This document shows, piece after piece, positions 27,728 to 36,763 of a DNA stretch of 63,013 nt; positions within the stretch are counted from its first letter, which is position 1; the number at the start of each line of letters is the position of its first letter. A program made the translations under genes and the position numbers. Source of the DNA: Myroides sp. NP-2 (GTDB lineage Bacteria > Bacteroidota > Bacteroidia > Flavobacteriales > Flavobacteriaceae); the NCBI RefSeq assembly GCF_014145665.1, contig NZ_JACHTD010000017.1, positions 1 to 63,013 on the forward strand. The letters run 5' to 3'. The notes under the pieces are model-generated. The model was given only the letters and a program-made list of their open reading frames with translations. It ran no database searches and was not told where the DNA came from.

Positions 27728-30700
27728 ATGAAAAAACTATTTCTTTTATTTTCGTTCTTCACCCTAACTTTAGCCTTTGCGCAAGAGAAGAGAACGATTA
27801 CAGGTTTTGTTCAAGATGCGAGCGACAAATCGGGCTTACCTGGAGCATCTGTTATTGTTGAGACACAAAGTGTATCTACAGAAACAGGTCAAAAAGGGGT
27901 TATCGAAAGTACGAGTATCGGAACAATGACAGATTTCGATGGTAATTTCACCCTTGATCTTCCAAAAGATACAAAAGCAATTCGCGTTAGCTTTATTGGC
28001 TATGCGTCCAAATTAATTCACTTAACGTCTAAGACGCATTATAGCGTAGCCTTGGGAACAGATGAAAACATCTTGAACGAAGTGGTGATTACAGGATACC
28101 AAACCATTGAGAAACGCAAGTTAACATCTTCAGTTGCACAAATCAGCATGGCTGATATTGAACAAGGAGGTGTAGCGAGTGTTGATCAAATGTTAGCAGG
28201 ACAAATTGCTGGAGTGGCAGTAACTACCCCAACAGGTGCTCCTGGTGGACCAGCGAAGATTAGAATTCGCGGTAACGCTTCTTTAAACGGCCCTCAAGAT
28301 CCACTATGGGTGATTGATGGAATGCCTTTGGAAGGAAACAATTTGCCCAATTTTAACGACAAAGAGAATATCGACCAATTGCAAAACTTCTCCATAGCAG
28401 GATTAAACCCAGATGACATCTTGGATATTACCATCTTAAAAGATGCTTCTGCAACAGCAATCTACGGTGCAAGAGCGGCAAATGGAGTAATCGTGGTAAC
28501 GACCAAAAAAGGTAAAAAAGGAGCGATGAAAGTGAATTTCTCAGCGAACACCTTCGTCAATGAACGTCCTCAATTCTCTAAACTAAACCTGATGAATGCA
28601 TCGGAAAAAGTAGATTTAGAGTTAATGCTTGCTGGTAGAGCTGACATCAATAATTTGCGCTCAGGGCAAGGAGAAGTAGCGAGAATCTTAAATAGCAACA
28701 ACGAATTAGACGCTTATAGAGCCGGCGGATTTAACTCGCTTTCTCCCGAGAGTCAAAATGCAATTAATCGCTTGAGATTAATGGATACCGATTGGGGAAA
28801 AGAACTCTACCGCCCTACCTTCAACCAACAGTATGGACTAAGCATTTCTGGTGGTGGAGAAACCTCTGATTACTACTTCTCTTTGGGATACTACAACGAA
28901 GAAGGAACAACATTTGGTACTGGATTTGAACGTTACAATATTACGTTGAAAAACAACTTTCAATTAAGTGATAAGCTAACTGCTGGAGTGTCCTTGTTTG
29001 GAACTCAATCGAAAAAATCAAGCTTTATTTCTGATAGAGACGCAAGTGTAAACCCTGCTAACTACTCGAGAAATGCCAATCCATACCTACAGCCTTACAA
29101 TGAGGATGGAAGCTTTCAATATGACAAAGACATCAATGGAATTAACGATACCTATATTCCATTTAACTTTTTAGAAGAGCGTCAAAATACAAGTTATGAA
29201 TTAGTAAACCAATCGCTAAAAGCAGTTTTCGATTTGAATTATCAGGTTTTTGATGATTTAAAAATTACGTCTCAATTGGGATTACAACTTGAAAATAACG
29301 ACACCGAAAAATACCTCGGAAAGGAAACCTATAACACGCGTAAATTCAGAGAAAGTAGTAAGTATTACGACAGTGCTTCAAAGCAGTTTAAGTACTTAGT
29401 TCCCGATGGTGGAATCATTGAGAACTTTGCTGACAACTATTTCCAATACAACTGGAAAACACAAGCAACCTATAACGCTATCTTCAATGACATGCATGAA
29501 GTAGATGTTATGGTGGGTACGGAAATTCGCAAAGAAGAGCGCAAACAGATCAAATCAAAAGGATATGGATATGATCCGTTGACTTTAACTACGATTGATC
29601 TTGTTCTTCCTGAAGGACACAGCAATTCCAATAAAAACCTATACGAAACCTATAAGAGAACAAAAGGAGAAGATGCCTATGCTTCTTTCTTTGCAACAGC
29701 TTCTTATACGTATGATAGAAAATATACACTATTTGGTAGCGTGCGTTACGATGGTTCAAATTTATTTGGAGTAGATCCTAAATACAGATACCTGCCGTTA
29801 TGGGCAATTTCAGGTTCTTGGTTAGTGTCTAATGAAAAATTCATGGAGAATATTGACTTTATCAATAATTTCCGTTTACGTGCATCCTACGGATTACAAG
29901 GAAACATTGACCGTACAACGTCTCCATTTGTCATTGGGGAATACAACTCAACTTCTATCTTACCAGGATATCCAGAAGGTACAATTCAGGTAACGAATTT
30001 GCCAAATGGTACATTGAGATGGGAAAAAACAACCAATACAAACCTTGGTTTCGACTTAGGTTTATTCAACAATCGAGTATCAATTGAATTTGATGCTTAC
30101 AACAGAAAAAGTACAGATTTGATTGGCTTACGCGCCCTTCCTTTTGAAACGGGCTTTGAGTTTACAAACATGAACTGGGCACAAGTAACAAACAAAGGAT
30201 ATGAAATTTCATTGACTACGCGTAATATTGCTACGCCAACATTTTCTTGGACGACAACCTTTAACTTTGCTCACAACAAGAGTAAAGTAGATCGCATTCA
30301 AGTAAATGACGGAGAGTATTTACCATCTCGTGAAGGATACGCAGTAAATTCTGTTTTTGTATTGAAAACAGCTGGATTAGATGACAATGGAAATCCGTTA
30401 TTTTGGCAAGATGGCGAAAAAGTTTCCGCCAAACAGTTCTTTAAACTATACGACGCATGGGAAGATATCATGCCTGGTTATATGGTTGGTTCAGAATTAA
30501 GTGCAGAAGACTCAAGAAACCTATTTACCTATGCAGGAGATCGAGATCCTAAGTTTACAGGAGGAATCATCAACACGTTTAAAATTAACAATTTTGATTT
30601 CACTATTTCCGCTGCATTTAACTTAAAACAAACGGTATTGCGTACCCCTTCTTACAATTCTGCCTTGGTAGATCCTGGAAGAAATTACACGAAAGAGGTA

Positions 30701-31081
30701 TTAGATATGTGGACGCCTATCAACAACACTGGAACTCTACCTGGATTAACAGGAAACGATCCGTATGATGGTACAGATAACTGGATGTTAACTAAATGGT
30801 TTGATTATGGCGGAGCCCCTATTAACTATTACAACTATTTGGATATTTGGGCAAAAGAAACGAGCTATTTGCGTATCAGCAGCCTACGCCTAGGATATAC
30901 CTTACCAAAAGCCGTATTGGAAAAATTGCGTTTAGAAAATGTGCGTTTTACAGTTGAAGGAAGAAACTTATTTGTATTTGGTACCAATTACAACGGCTAC
31001 TTTGACCCAGAAACATACGGAAACATTTACGCACAACCTATCCAACGATCGTTTACTTTAGGATTAAATGTAACCTTCTAA
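27728..31081 (+). CDS. SusC/RagA-family TonB-dependent receptor (protease-linked)
   Basis: A 1117-residue outer-membrane transporter: signal peptide (1-18, ending LAFAQ), a carboxypeptidase-regulatory-like domain (about 20-105) that carries an unusual insertion around 45-65, TonB-box-like NEVVITGYQ, plug with ITILKDASATAIYGARAANG, and the barrel ending in LGLNVTF. There is no STN domain, in keeping with the absence of a sigma/anti-sigma pair. It lies between the metalloprotease (26 nt) and susD (14 nt), so an oligopeptide or protein-derived substrate is plausible. Confidence 0.94.
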   Translation: MKKLFLLFSFFTLTLAFAQEKRTITGFVQDASDKSGLPGASVIVETQSVSTETGQKGVIESTSIGTMTDFDGNFTLDLPKDTKAIRVSFIGYASKLIHLTSKTHYSVALGTDENILNEVVITGYQTIEKRKLTSSVAQISMADIEQGGVASVDQMLAGQIAGVAVTTPTGAPGGPAKIRIRGNASLNGPQDPLWVIDGMPLEGNNLPNFNDKENIDQLQNFSIAGLNPDDILDITILKDASATAIYGARAANGVIVVTTKKGKKGAMKVNFSANTFVNERPQFSKLNLMNASEKVDLELMLAGRADINNLRSGQGEVARILNSNNELDAYRAGGFNSLSPESQNAINRLRLMDTDWGKELYRPTFNQQYGLSISGGGETSDYYFSLGYYNEEGTTFGTGFERYNITLKNNFQLSDKLTAGVSLFGTQSKKSSFISDRDASVNPANYSRNANPYLQPYNEDGSFQYDKDINGINDTYIPFNFLEERQNTSYELVNQSLKAVFDLNYQVFDDLKITSQLGLQLENNDTEKYLGKETYNTRKFRESSKYYDSASKQFKYLVPDGGIIENFADNYFQYNWKTQATYNAIFNDMHEVDVMVGTEIRKEERKQIKSKGYGYDPLTLTTIDLVLPEGHSNSNKNLYETYKRTKGEDAYASFFATASYTYDRKYTLFGSVRYDGSNLFGVDPKYRYLPLWAISGSWLVSNEKFMENIDFINNFRLRASYGLQGNIDRTTSPFVIGEYNSTSILPGYPEGTIQVTNLPNGTLRWEKTTNTNLGFDLGLFNNRVSIEFDAYNRKSTDLIGLRALPFETGFEFTNMNWAQVTNKGYEISLTTRNIATPTFSWTTTFNFAHNKSKVDRIQVNDGEYLPSREGYAVNSVFVLKTAGLDDNGNPLFWQDGEKVSAKQFFKLYDAWEDIMPGYMVGSELSAEDSRNLFTYAGDRDPKFTGGIINTFKINNFDFTISAAFNLKQTVLRTPSYNSALVDPGRNYTKEVLDMWTPINNTGTLPGLTGNDPYDGTDNWMLTKWFDYGGAPINYYNYLDIWAKETSYLRISSLRLGYTLPKAVLEKLRLENVRFTVEGRNLFVFGTNYNGYFDPETYGNIYAQPIQRSFTLGLNVTF

Positions 31082-31095
31082 CCCTTTTGATTATC

Positions 31096-32421
31096 ATGAA
31101 AAAACTATTTTTATTTATCGGATGTATCAGTCTAAGTGCTACAACAGTTAGTTGTGATAAATTCTTAGACATCGAACCAGAAGGAAAAATCATTCCCAAA
31201 ACAACGGATGATTACAGAAAATTTTTAACCTCAGCATATCAAGCATATCCCAATCATAAATCGCTAACGACTGTTCGAACAGATGAAGTGCAAATCAACA
31301 TGATTGAGGACAGTGAGATTATTACTGTGCGCGATATTTATGCTTATAACGATCAAAACCCTGATGCAAGCACAAAAGAATTTCCTTACGAAACACTGTA
31401 TAAGGTAATTTTTTATGCGAATTCAACGATCAATGATGGTTCGAAAACCATGCAAGAAGGGGATACAAAAGAGCAACTTTTAGGTGAGGCTTATGCCCTC
31501 CGTGCTTTGGCCTATTTTGATTTGGTGAACCTATTTGCTAAACCTTATAATCCAGCCAATGCAGCAACAGAACCTGCTATTGTTATACTAAATCAAGTCG
31601 AGGTAAACAGCAAAAAACCAAAATCGACGATGGCTGAAGTATACGCTCAAATTCATGCCGATATTGAACAAGCAAAGAGTTTATTAAAAGTTAGCACCTA
31701 TGATGCAGGAAGCAATTACCGTTTTTCTAAACTGGCCATTTACGCCTTAGAAGCACGAGTGAATTTGTTTCAACAGCAATACCAACAGGCTATAACTAGC
31801 GCTGAAAATGCTATGGCGATCAAGAGTAACTTACAGAATTTGAACACCACAAAGGATGTATCGGTAGCCAATTTTAAATCGGTAGAATCCATTATGAATT
31901 TAGAAGATGTCTATACCCAAAACTTCAATAAGTTCATCTATGTTTCTGAAGAATTAAAGGCGACTTTTGACGTGGAAAATGATTGGCGTTACGCTGTATC
32001 ATTTGACAAAATTGGTGAGCAACTCGTTGTAGTTAAAACAGGAAATGACGCAACGCGTATTACCTTTAGAACAGCTGAATTGTACTTCATCAAAGCCGAA
32101 GCTTATGTGTTTTTAAATCAATTGGATCAAGCTACACAAGCATTAGCTCCAATTCTTGAAAACCGATACAAACCAGAAGCTGCAGCAGTCCTATTAGAAC
32201 AACTAAAAGGATTCAATCAAGCACAATACAAAACCTACCTATTGGAAGAACGCTTCAGAGAATTTGCTTTTGAAGGACAACGTTGGAATGACTTAAGACG
32301 ATTAGATCAACGAAAAATTGTTCACAAATTAGGTAAAGACGAATTTATACTACAACAAAATGATCCGCGTTATACCTTGCCGTTCCCAAGAAAAGCAAGA
32401 GAAAACAACCCAAATTTATAG
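31096..32421 (+). CDS. SusD/RagB-family lipoprotein (protease-linked)
   Basis: A 441-residue SusD homologue, shorter than the other two in this window. Lipobox TVSC with Cys20 follows a signal peptide starting MKKLFLFIG. The ATG at 31096 is preferred to a TTG nine bases upstream. Family features are the LLGEAYALRALAYFDLVNLFAKPY segment, EERFREFAFEGQRWNDLRRLD, and a C-terminal YTLPFPRKARENNPNL. It is the partner of the susC just upstream. A strong terminator follows, closing the operon. Confidence 0.92.
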   Translation: MKKLFLFIGCISLSATTVSCDKFLDIEPEGKIIPKTTDDYRKFLTSAYQAYPNHKSLTTVRTDEVQINMIEDSEIITVRDIYAYNDQNPDASTKEFPYETLYKVIFYANSTINDGSKTMQEGDTKEQLLGEAYALRALAYFDLVNLFAKPYNPANAATEPAIVILNQVEVNSKKPKSTMAEVYAQIHADIEQAKSLLKVSTYDAGSNYRFSKLAIYALEARVNLFQQQYQQAITSAENAMAIKSNLQNLNTTKDVSVANFKSVESIMNLEDVYTQNFNKFIYVSEELKATFDVENDWRYAVSFDKIGEQLVVVKTGNDATRITFRTAELYFIKAEAYVFLNQLDQATQALAPILENRYKPEAAAVLLEQLKGFNQAQYKTYLLEERFREFAFEGQRWNDLRRLDQRKIVHKLGKDEFILQQNDPRYTLPFPRKARENNPNL

Positions 32422-32434
32422 CCGGTGACACTGC

Positions 32435-32467
32435 AAAAGCTACCAGAAATGGTAGCTTTTTTTATTT
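32435..32467 (+). terminator. Terminator of the protease-SusCD operon
   Basis: AAAAGCTACC (32435-32444) pairs with GGTAGCTTTT (32451-32460), and the T-run continues to about 32463. Confidence 0.9.
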
Positions 32468-32534
32468 TCTCCCCTCCTGAGCTAGTAAACGAATTTTTAG
32501 AACATTGAACTTTTTAGTACTTTTACCAAAAAAA

Positions 32535-33299
32535 GTGCGTATAGCAATTGTCGAAGATGAAGCTCTAGCAGCAAACTATCTTAAGAAATTATTACTTACT
32601 CAAGACATCCTTCCCCTTGGGGTTGGAGATATCGTTATGCTATCTTCGATCAAAGAAGCTACAACCTTCTTTTTTCAACACAGCGTAGATCTAGTCTTTA
32701 TGGATATTCACCTAGGCGATGGAAAAAGCTTGGAGATTTTCGACAAAATTGCTGTTAAAAGCCCCGTAGTCTTTATCACCGCCTACGAAAACTACGCTAT
32801 TGAAGCCTTTAAACAATTTGCTATTGGTTACATCCTAAAACCCTTCAATAAGTCGGCATTAGACGAGGTATTGCTCAAGTATATCACCATAACCAAACAC
32901 TTACAGGAAGATCAACTTCCAACGACTAAAGCTGTAGATGAACCGACAACAGATAAGCCTAAAGATCGCTTTTTAATCCATGATGGCCATCGACTAAAAT
33001 CAATCGAAACGAGTGAAATCGCCTATTTATTTGCCTCTGGAAAACACTTGTTTTTACACACCTTTGCTGATGAACGCTTCATTTACGACGATACGATAAA
33101 AGCTATTATTGCCAAACTTGACCCTAAAACATTTTTCAAAATTAACCGCAGCTTTATCGTTAATATCCAAGCAATCAAAGAAGTTATCCGTCACAACAGC
33201 CAAAAAATCGAACTTGTTTTGAATGTTCAAAGCGAAGATCAGCAACATATATTTGTAAGTAAAGCCCATATTGCTCCGCTCAAAGATTGGTTGAGTTAA
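32535..33299 (+). CDS. LytTR-type response regulator
   Basis: A regulator of about 254 residues: a receiver domain (about 1-120) with acidic VEDE, phospho-acceptor Asp57 in LVFMDIHL and KPF near 105, then a LytTR DNA-binding domain (about 150-250; FLIHDGHRLKSIETSEIAYLF, KINRSFIVNIQAI). The start is uncertain. The GTG at 32535 gives the standard VRIAIVEDE opening; a TTG at 32505 would add ten residues. LytTR regulators usually pair with LytS-type kinases like the one at 23460, although a terminator and four genes separate kinase and regulator. Confidence 0.87.
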   Translation: MRIAIVEDEALAANYLKKLLLTQDILPLGVGDIVMLSSIKEATTFFFQHSVDLVFMDIHLGDGKSLEIFDKIAVKSPVVFITAYENYAIEAFKQFAIGYILKPFNKSALDEVLLKYITITKHLQEDQLPTTKAVDEPTTDKPKDRFLIHDGHRLKSIETSEIAYLFASGKHLFLHTFADERFIYDDTIKAIIAKLDPKTFFKINRSFIVNIQAIKEVIRHNSQKIELVLNVQSEDQQHIFVSKAHIAPLKDWLS

Positions 33300-33337
33300 A
33301 GTAATCTTTCCCTATATCTCGACTTATTTTTTTTGAT

Positions 33338-33345
33338 TACATTTG
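33338..33345 (+). promoter_or_regulatory. -7 element for the small amphipathic protein gene
   Basis: TACATTTG, a perfect TAnnTTTG, lies 21 nt before the ATG at 33367. No -33 is seen. It supports expression of the small gene from its own promoter and the use of the ATG rather than the TTG at 33343, which would lie inside the promoter. Confidence 0.5.
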
Positions 33346-33366
33346 GGTAAAACAAAAATATACACC

Positions 33367-33582
33367 ATGAGTATAGGAGATTATATCGTTAAATTAGTAG
33401 ACGGCATTTTAGATTTCTTTCAATTAATCAAAGATTATGTGGATGACGCATTGCGTATTTTCGAAAAAATAAAAGAAGTTGTTTTAGATATTATTGCCTA
33501 CTTTTCAGATGCGATTGAAGATTTCTCCCAAGAAGCTTCTACGCTATTTCAAGACGCGGAAGAAGAGTACTTCTTTATCTAA
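33367..33582 (+). CDS. Small acidic amphipathic helical protein, unknown function
   Basis: A 71-residue protein beginning MSIGDYIVKLVDGILDF. It alternates hydrophobic and acidic residues with near-heptad spacing (IVKLVDGILDFFQLI, VVLDIIAYFSDAIEDF), and its C-terminus is rich in Glu and Asp. It has no signal peptide and no clear transmembrane helix. I do not recognise the family. A long amphipathic helix that binds membrane or a partner is the plain reading. It has its own -7 element and ends 7 bp before the stop of the convergent YkgJ gene. Confidence 0.7.
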   Translation: MSIGDYIVKLVDGILDFFQLIKDYVDDALRIFEKIKEVVLDIIAYFSDAIEDFSQEASTLFQDAEEEYFFI

Positions 33583-33589
33583 TCAGCTT

Positions 33590-34087
33590 TTATTTTAGTA
33601 TGATTTTCTTTTTCATTTGCTCCACTACTTCAAAAGCAGCTGGACAGATTGCTACGTTTTCTAGCGTCAAATTAGCAATCTGTTGAAACTTTTTTCGATC
33701 TGTATGTGGGTATTCACGACATGCTTTGGGACGTACATCGTAGATCATACAATAGTTTTCTGCGTCTAAGAACGTACACGGCACTTGTTGCAAAACGTAG
33801 TCGTTGTCTTCGTCAATTCGCAAATACTGATCGATAAATTGTTGAGATTTTAAGCGCAAATGCTTGCTGATGCGTTCAATATCCGCACTCGTAAATAAAG
33901 GTCCTGTCGTTTTACAACAATTGGCACAGGACAAACAATCTGTTTTTTTAAATACTGCCGCATGGATTTCTTCCATCTGATAATCTAAATCCTTAGGTGG
34001 TTTCTTTTGTAGCTTCGCAAAATATTTTTTGTTTTCATTATGCTTATCTTTGGCTAACTTTGGAAGCTGTTGCAGTATTTTATTCAT
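33590..34087 (-). CDS. YkgJ-family cysteine-cluster protein
   Basis: A 165-residue protein with the zinc/iron-chelating cysteine cluster of the CxxCxxCC family: CLSCANCC near 53-60, then CTFLDAENYCMIYDVRPKACREYP with three further cysteines (about 104-130) and a last Cys in the C-terminal part. It binds a metal, and its biological role is unknown in general. It is divergent from the methyltransferase gene and convergent with the small protein gene. Confidence 0.88.
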   Translation of the reverse strand: MNKILQQLPKLAKDKHNENKKYFAKLQKKPPKDLDYQMEEIHAAVFKKTDCLSCANCCKTTGPLFTSADIERISKHLRLKSQQFIDQYLRIDEDNDYVLQQVPCTFLDAENYCMIYDVRPKACREYPHTDRKKFQQIANLTLENVAICPAAFEVVEQMKKKIILK

Positions 34088-34154
34088 TCCTTTATTTTTT
34101 GAAGGACAAAATTACAACAACTCTCTTTTTTATAGATTAAAAATCAAAGAAAAA

Positions 34155-34874
34155 ATGAAAGACCTCATTGGCCAAGCAATTTTAGATTACCAACTCACCC
34201 AAAAACCAGCTGTAATTCTAACAGAGACTGATATTTCCGAAGCAGAAGAAATGGATGTTTCCTATTGGTTTCGCTCCTATAAAGAGATGCCTGAATTGGA
34301 ACAACTTGCCTTAAAAAAGAGCAAAGGAAAAATTTTAGATATTGGCTGTGGCGCAGGTTCACATGCCCTCTACTTACAAGAAAAAAATTTAGACGTAACG
34401 GCAATTGATATATCACCTAAAGCGGTTGAAGCTTGTCAATTGAGAGGTGTGAAAAAAGTACAACTCCTAAACGTTTTGGATCTAAAAGATCAACAATACG
34501 ATACCCTCCTACTCCTAATGAACGGAACGGGTATTTTTGGTCGACTGATTCACATCACCCGATACCTAGAACACCTCAAGAGTTTATTGACTCCTACGGG
34601 ACAAATCTTAATCGACAGTTCGGATTTGATTTATATGTTTGATGAAGATGAAGACGGTGGAAAGTGGATTCCGATGGATAACAAGGACTATTATGGCGAA
34701 CTGGTCTTTCAAGTACACTATAAGGGAGAAACAGAAGATGCCTTTGATTGGCTCTATTTAGATTATAATACGCTTCAAAATGCTGCACACGGCAGCGGAT
34801 TGGAATGTGAACTAGTATACGAAGGTGAAAATTACGAATACCTCGCGCGATTGACAAAAAAGGAAGCTAAATAG
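34155..34874 (+). CDS. Class I SAM-dependent methyltransferase
   Basis: A 239-residue methyltransferase with the Rossmann glycine motif ILDIGCGAGSHALYL (about 55-69), the acidic loop VTAIDISPKAVEACQ and a later LLLMNGTGIFGR. The ATG at 34155 matches the usual family start; in-frame codons upstream would run into the divergent gene. The substrate is unknown. It is a single gene with a strong terminator right at its end. Confidence 0.88.
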   Translation: MKDLIGQAILDYQLTQKPAVILTETDISEAEEMDVSYWFRSYKEMPELEQLALKKSKGKILDIGCGAGSHALYLQEKNLDVTAIDISPKAVEACQLRGVKKVQLLNVLDLKDQQYDTLLLLMNGTGIFGRLIHITRYLEHLKSLLTPTGQILIDSSDLIYMFDEDEDGGKWIPMDNKDYYGELVFQVHYKGETEDAFDWLYLDYNTLQNAAHGSGLECELVYEGENYEYLARLTKKEAK

Positions 34875-34886
34875 CTTCCTTTTTTT
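34856..34886 (+). terminator. Terminator overlapping the methyltransferase stop
   Basis: AGGAAGCT (34861-34868) pairs with AGCTTCCT (34873-34880), followed by TTTTTT. The stem begins inside the last codons of the gene. Confidence 0.9.
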
Positions 34887-35018
34887 ATGCCTTTTTGTGG
34901 GGTTTTCAATACAAAAATTTACATAAAAGGGATGATTTGCGTATATAATTGAAATAAAAAGAAGGAAAGGTATGATACTTGATTTTATTTAAACGTTAAA
35001 CATTTAAAATCATATAGC

Positions 35019-35525
35019 ATGAAAATTTTACTATTCGCTCTGCTTGGTTGCTGTTTCTTTATTGGTTGTTCCTCAGACAATCACGAAAGTATTTCAACCC
35101 AATCCGATCAAAAATCAATTTACTTAAAGAAAAACCTACTTGATATTTTAAAACTATCTAATGAAGAGATAGATACATTCAAAAACTCCATGTTTTTTGA
35201 CACCAATGGAGCCTTATTCTCATGGAATAGTGACCTACTTGAAAAAGCATATTCTTCGGATAAAAAATACACTGCAGTTTTAACTTCTATCATTAAAGAA
35301 CTAGGAGGAAATCCAAATAGTATAACAGTAGTCGATAGACATGCTAATGAAAAAACATTCTATATTGATCATTCTTTTGAAAATCCTGATTTCCTTCAAA
35401 ATGAATCAAAAATCAAAAAAGAGGATTGGGTCGCACATAAAGATTACATCAAAAATAACGATGGAATATGTACCCCGTTTATTGGACAGACCTGCATCTA
35501 TGTATATCCATCTCATAAAAAATGA
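35019..35525 (+). CDS. Small lipoprotein, paralogue of the next gene, unknown function
   Basis: A 168-residue lipoprotein (lipobox FIGC, Cys17). Residues about 30-115 share most positions with the N-terminal domain of the next gene, including FFD..G...SWNSDLLEKAY, a Y-T--LT--I-ELGG-P segment and VVD....NEK.. . It lacks the thioredoxin-like part of its neighbour; its short C-terminus instead has two cysteines (GICTPFIGQTCIYV). I do not recognise the family. It overlaps the next gene by 4 nt (ATGA), so the two are translated together. Confidence 0.75.
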   Translation: MKILLFALLGCCFFIGCSSDNHESISTQSDQKSIYLKKNLLDILKLSNEEIDTFKNSMFFDTNGALFSWNSDLLEKAYSSDKKYTAVLTSIIKELGGNPNSITVVDRHANEKTFYIDHSFENPDFLQNESKIKKEDWVAHKDYIKNNDGICTPFIGQTCIYVYPSHKK

Positions 35526-36262
35526 AAAAGATCCAACGGATACTAAGCTGTATACTTGTGCTATGTTGCGCTTGTAATTACCACACACCTAAAGATGAAT
35601 ACCTACAAAATCATCTTCCCAAAATACTAAACCTTGAACGATCGGAGATTGAAGCTTTTAAAAAAAACATGTTTTTTGATAGCCTTGGTCGACTTACTTC
35701 ATGGAATAGTGATCTGTTAGAAAAAGCCTATACCACAGACGAAGAGTACACCACAATATTAACCCATTTAATTGGGGAATTGGGAGGAAAACCAGATCGG
35801 ATCATTGTTGTTGATCACGATAACAATGAGAAAATCCTCTATCCTTCATTTTACGATAAAGAGAAATGTAGCTATCCTTTACTAGAAGTTCAAGGTTGGG
35901 ATGCTTTGTTCTATATTACTTCGACAAACTGCGGCGCTTGCATAACTGGATATCAAGCCATGAATGAACTTGCAGCTAAACACAATGACAAAAAATTAAA
36001 ATTTATTGCACTGTTCGATAAAATAGACAATATAGATAATTATAAAAAAGGACTCTTACATCAAGAAAATGGCTTCTTAAGTCCAACTTGGTTACTCCTG
36101 CAAAACAACGATTTAGTCCACTACTTAACCACACAATACCAAGACAGTTTAGGTGTTCCTCATATATTCTTTAGAAAAAAGGGCAACGAAATTGGTCCAC
36201 TGTTTAAATCTACAGAACTCAATCTCATCGATGGTTTTATTACAACAAACTACGGAGAGTAG
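35522..36262 (+). CDS. Lipoprotein with thioredoxin-like C-terminal domain
   Basis: A 246-residue lipoprotein (signal peptide with cysteine cluster LCCAC). It has the same N-terminal domain as the gene before it (about 25-110), then a thioredoxin-fold-like region: WDALFYITSTNCGACITGYQ with a CGAC redox-type CxxC near 140-143, KLKFIALF, and a late GVPHIFF in the place of the cis-proline loop. It may act as a periplasmic thiol oxidoreductase or as a redox-sensing partner of the first lipoprotein. Both ideas are inferred. A terminator follows at 36270. Confidence 0.75.
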   Translation: MKKIQRILSCILVLCCACNYHTPKDEYLQNHLPKILNLERSEIEAFKKNMFFDSLGRLTSWNSDLLEKAYTTDEEYTTILTHLIGELGGKPDRIIVVDHDNNEKILYPSFYDKEKCSYPLLEVQGWDALFYITSTNCGACITGYQAMNELAAKHNDKKLKFIALFDKIDNIDNYKKGLLHQENGFLSPTWLLLQNNDLVHYLTTQYQDSLGVPHIFFRKKGNEIGPLFKSTELNLIDGFITTNYGE

Positions 36263-36269
36263 GTCTTCA

Positions 36270-36310
36270 AATCAAAAAAGCCTAAGCAAATTGCTTAGGC
36301 TTTTTTGATT
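36270..36310. terminator. Bidirectional terminator between convergent genes
   Basis: AAAAAAGCCTAAGC and GCTTAGGCTTTTTT form a long stem with T-runs in both directions. It serves the lipoprotein pair on the plus strand and the DUF2059 gene on the minus strand. Confidence 0.92.
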
Positions 36311-36319
36311 CTATGTATC

Positions 36320-36727
36320 TTACATTTCCATGTATTTCATCATCAATCCTTGTAATCCCATCCCCCATTCTGTACCAACAGCTTGACCTTTATCATACAA
36401 AACTTTATTTTTTTCGTATAATTTTTTTCCAATTGGGGTTTCGTAAAGTTTAATTAACTCCTTCATTTCACTAGGTGTAAACTCACTCATATAAATTTCA
36501 GCCATTTGAGATTTAAAATCAGCCAAACTAGCCTCAAATTCTTTTTTAAAATCAGCGCGTTTCGCTTCTGGAATATTTTGTATAATCTCTTCTGTTAGGT
36601 AGTCAAAGGTTTTCATTTGACCACTTACTTCTAAATATTTTTCAGCATCTGCTTTAAAAGCTGCATCCTGTGCAAAACCGAAATGTCCAGCCAACATAAA
36701 TGCTGCAACTACTATAATTTTTTTCAT
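36320..36727 (-). CDS. DUF2059-family secreted protein
   Basis: A 135-residue exported protein (signal peptide about 1-19, ending GFAQ). The family pattern is clear: repeated helices with KYLEVSGQMKTFDYL, YMSEFTPSEMKELIKLYETPIGKKL and a Met-rich end. DUF2059 proteins are small helical periplasmic proteins of unknown role. It follows queE by 36 nt and may be co-transcribed with it. Confidence 0.85.
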   Translation of the reverse strand: MKKIIVVAAFMLAGHFGFAQDAAFKADAEKYLEVSGQMKTFDYLTEEIIQNIPEAKRADFKKEFEASLADFKSQMAEIYMSEFTPSEMKELIKLYETPIGKKLYEKNKVLYDKGQAVGTEWGMGLQGLMMKYMEM

Positions 36728-36763
36728 AATTGTATTTTTTGATCGAGTAAATATAAAACTATA

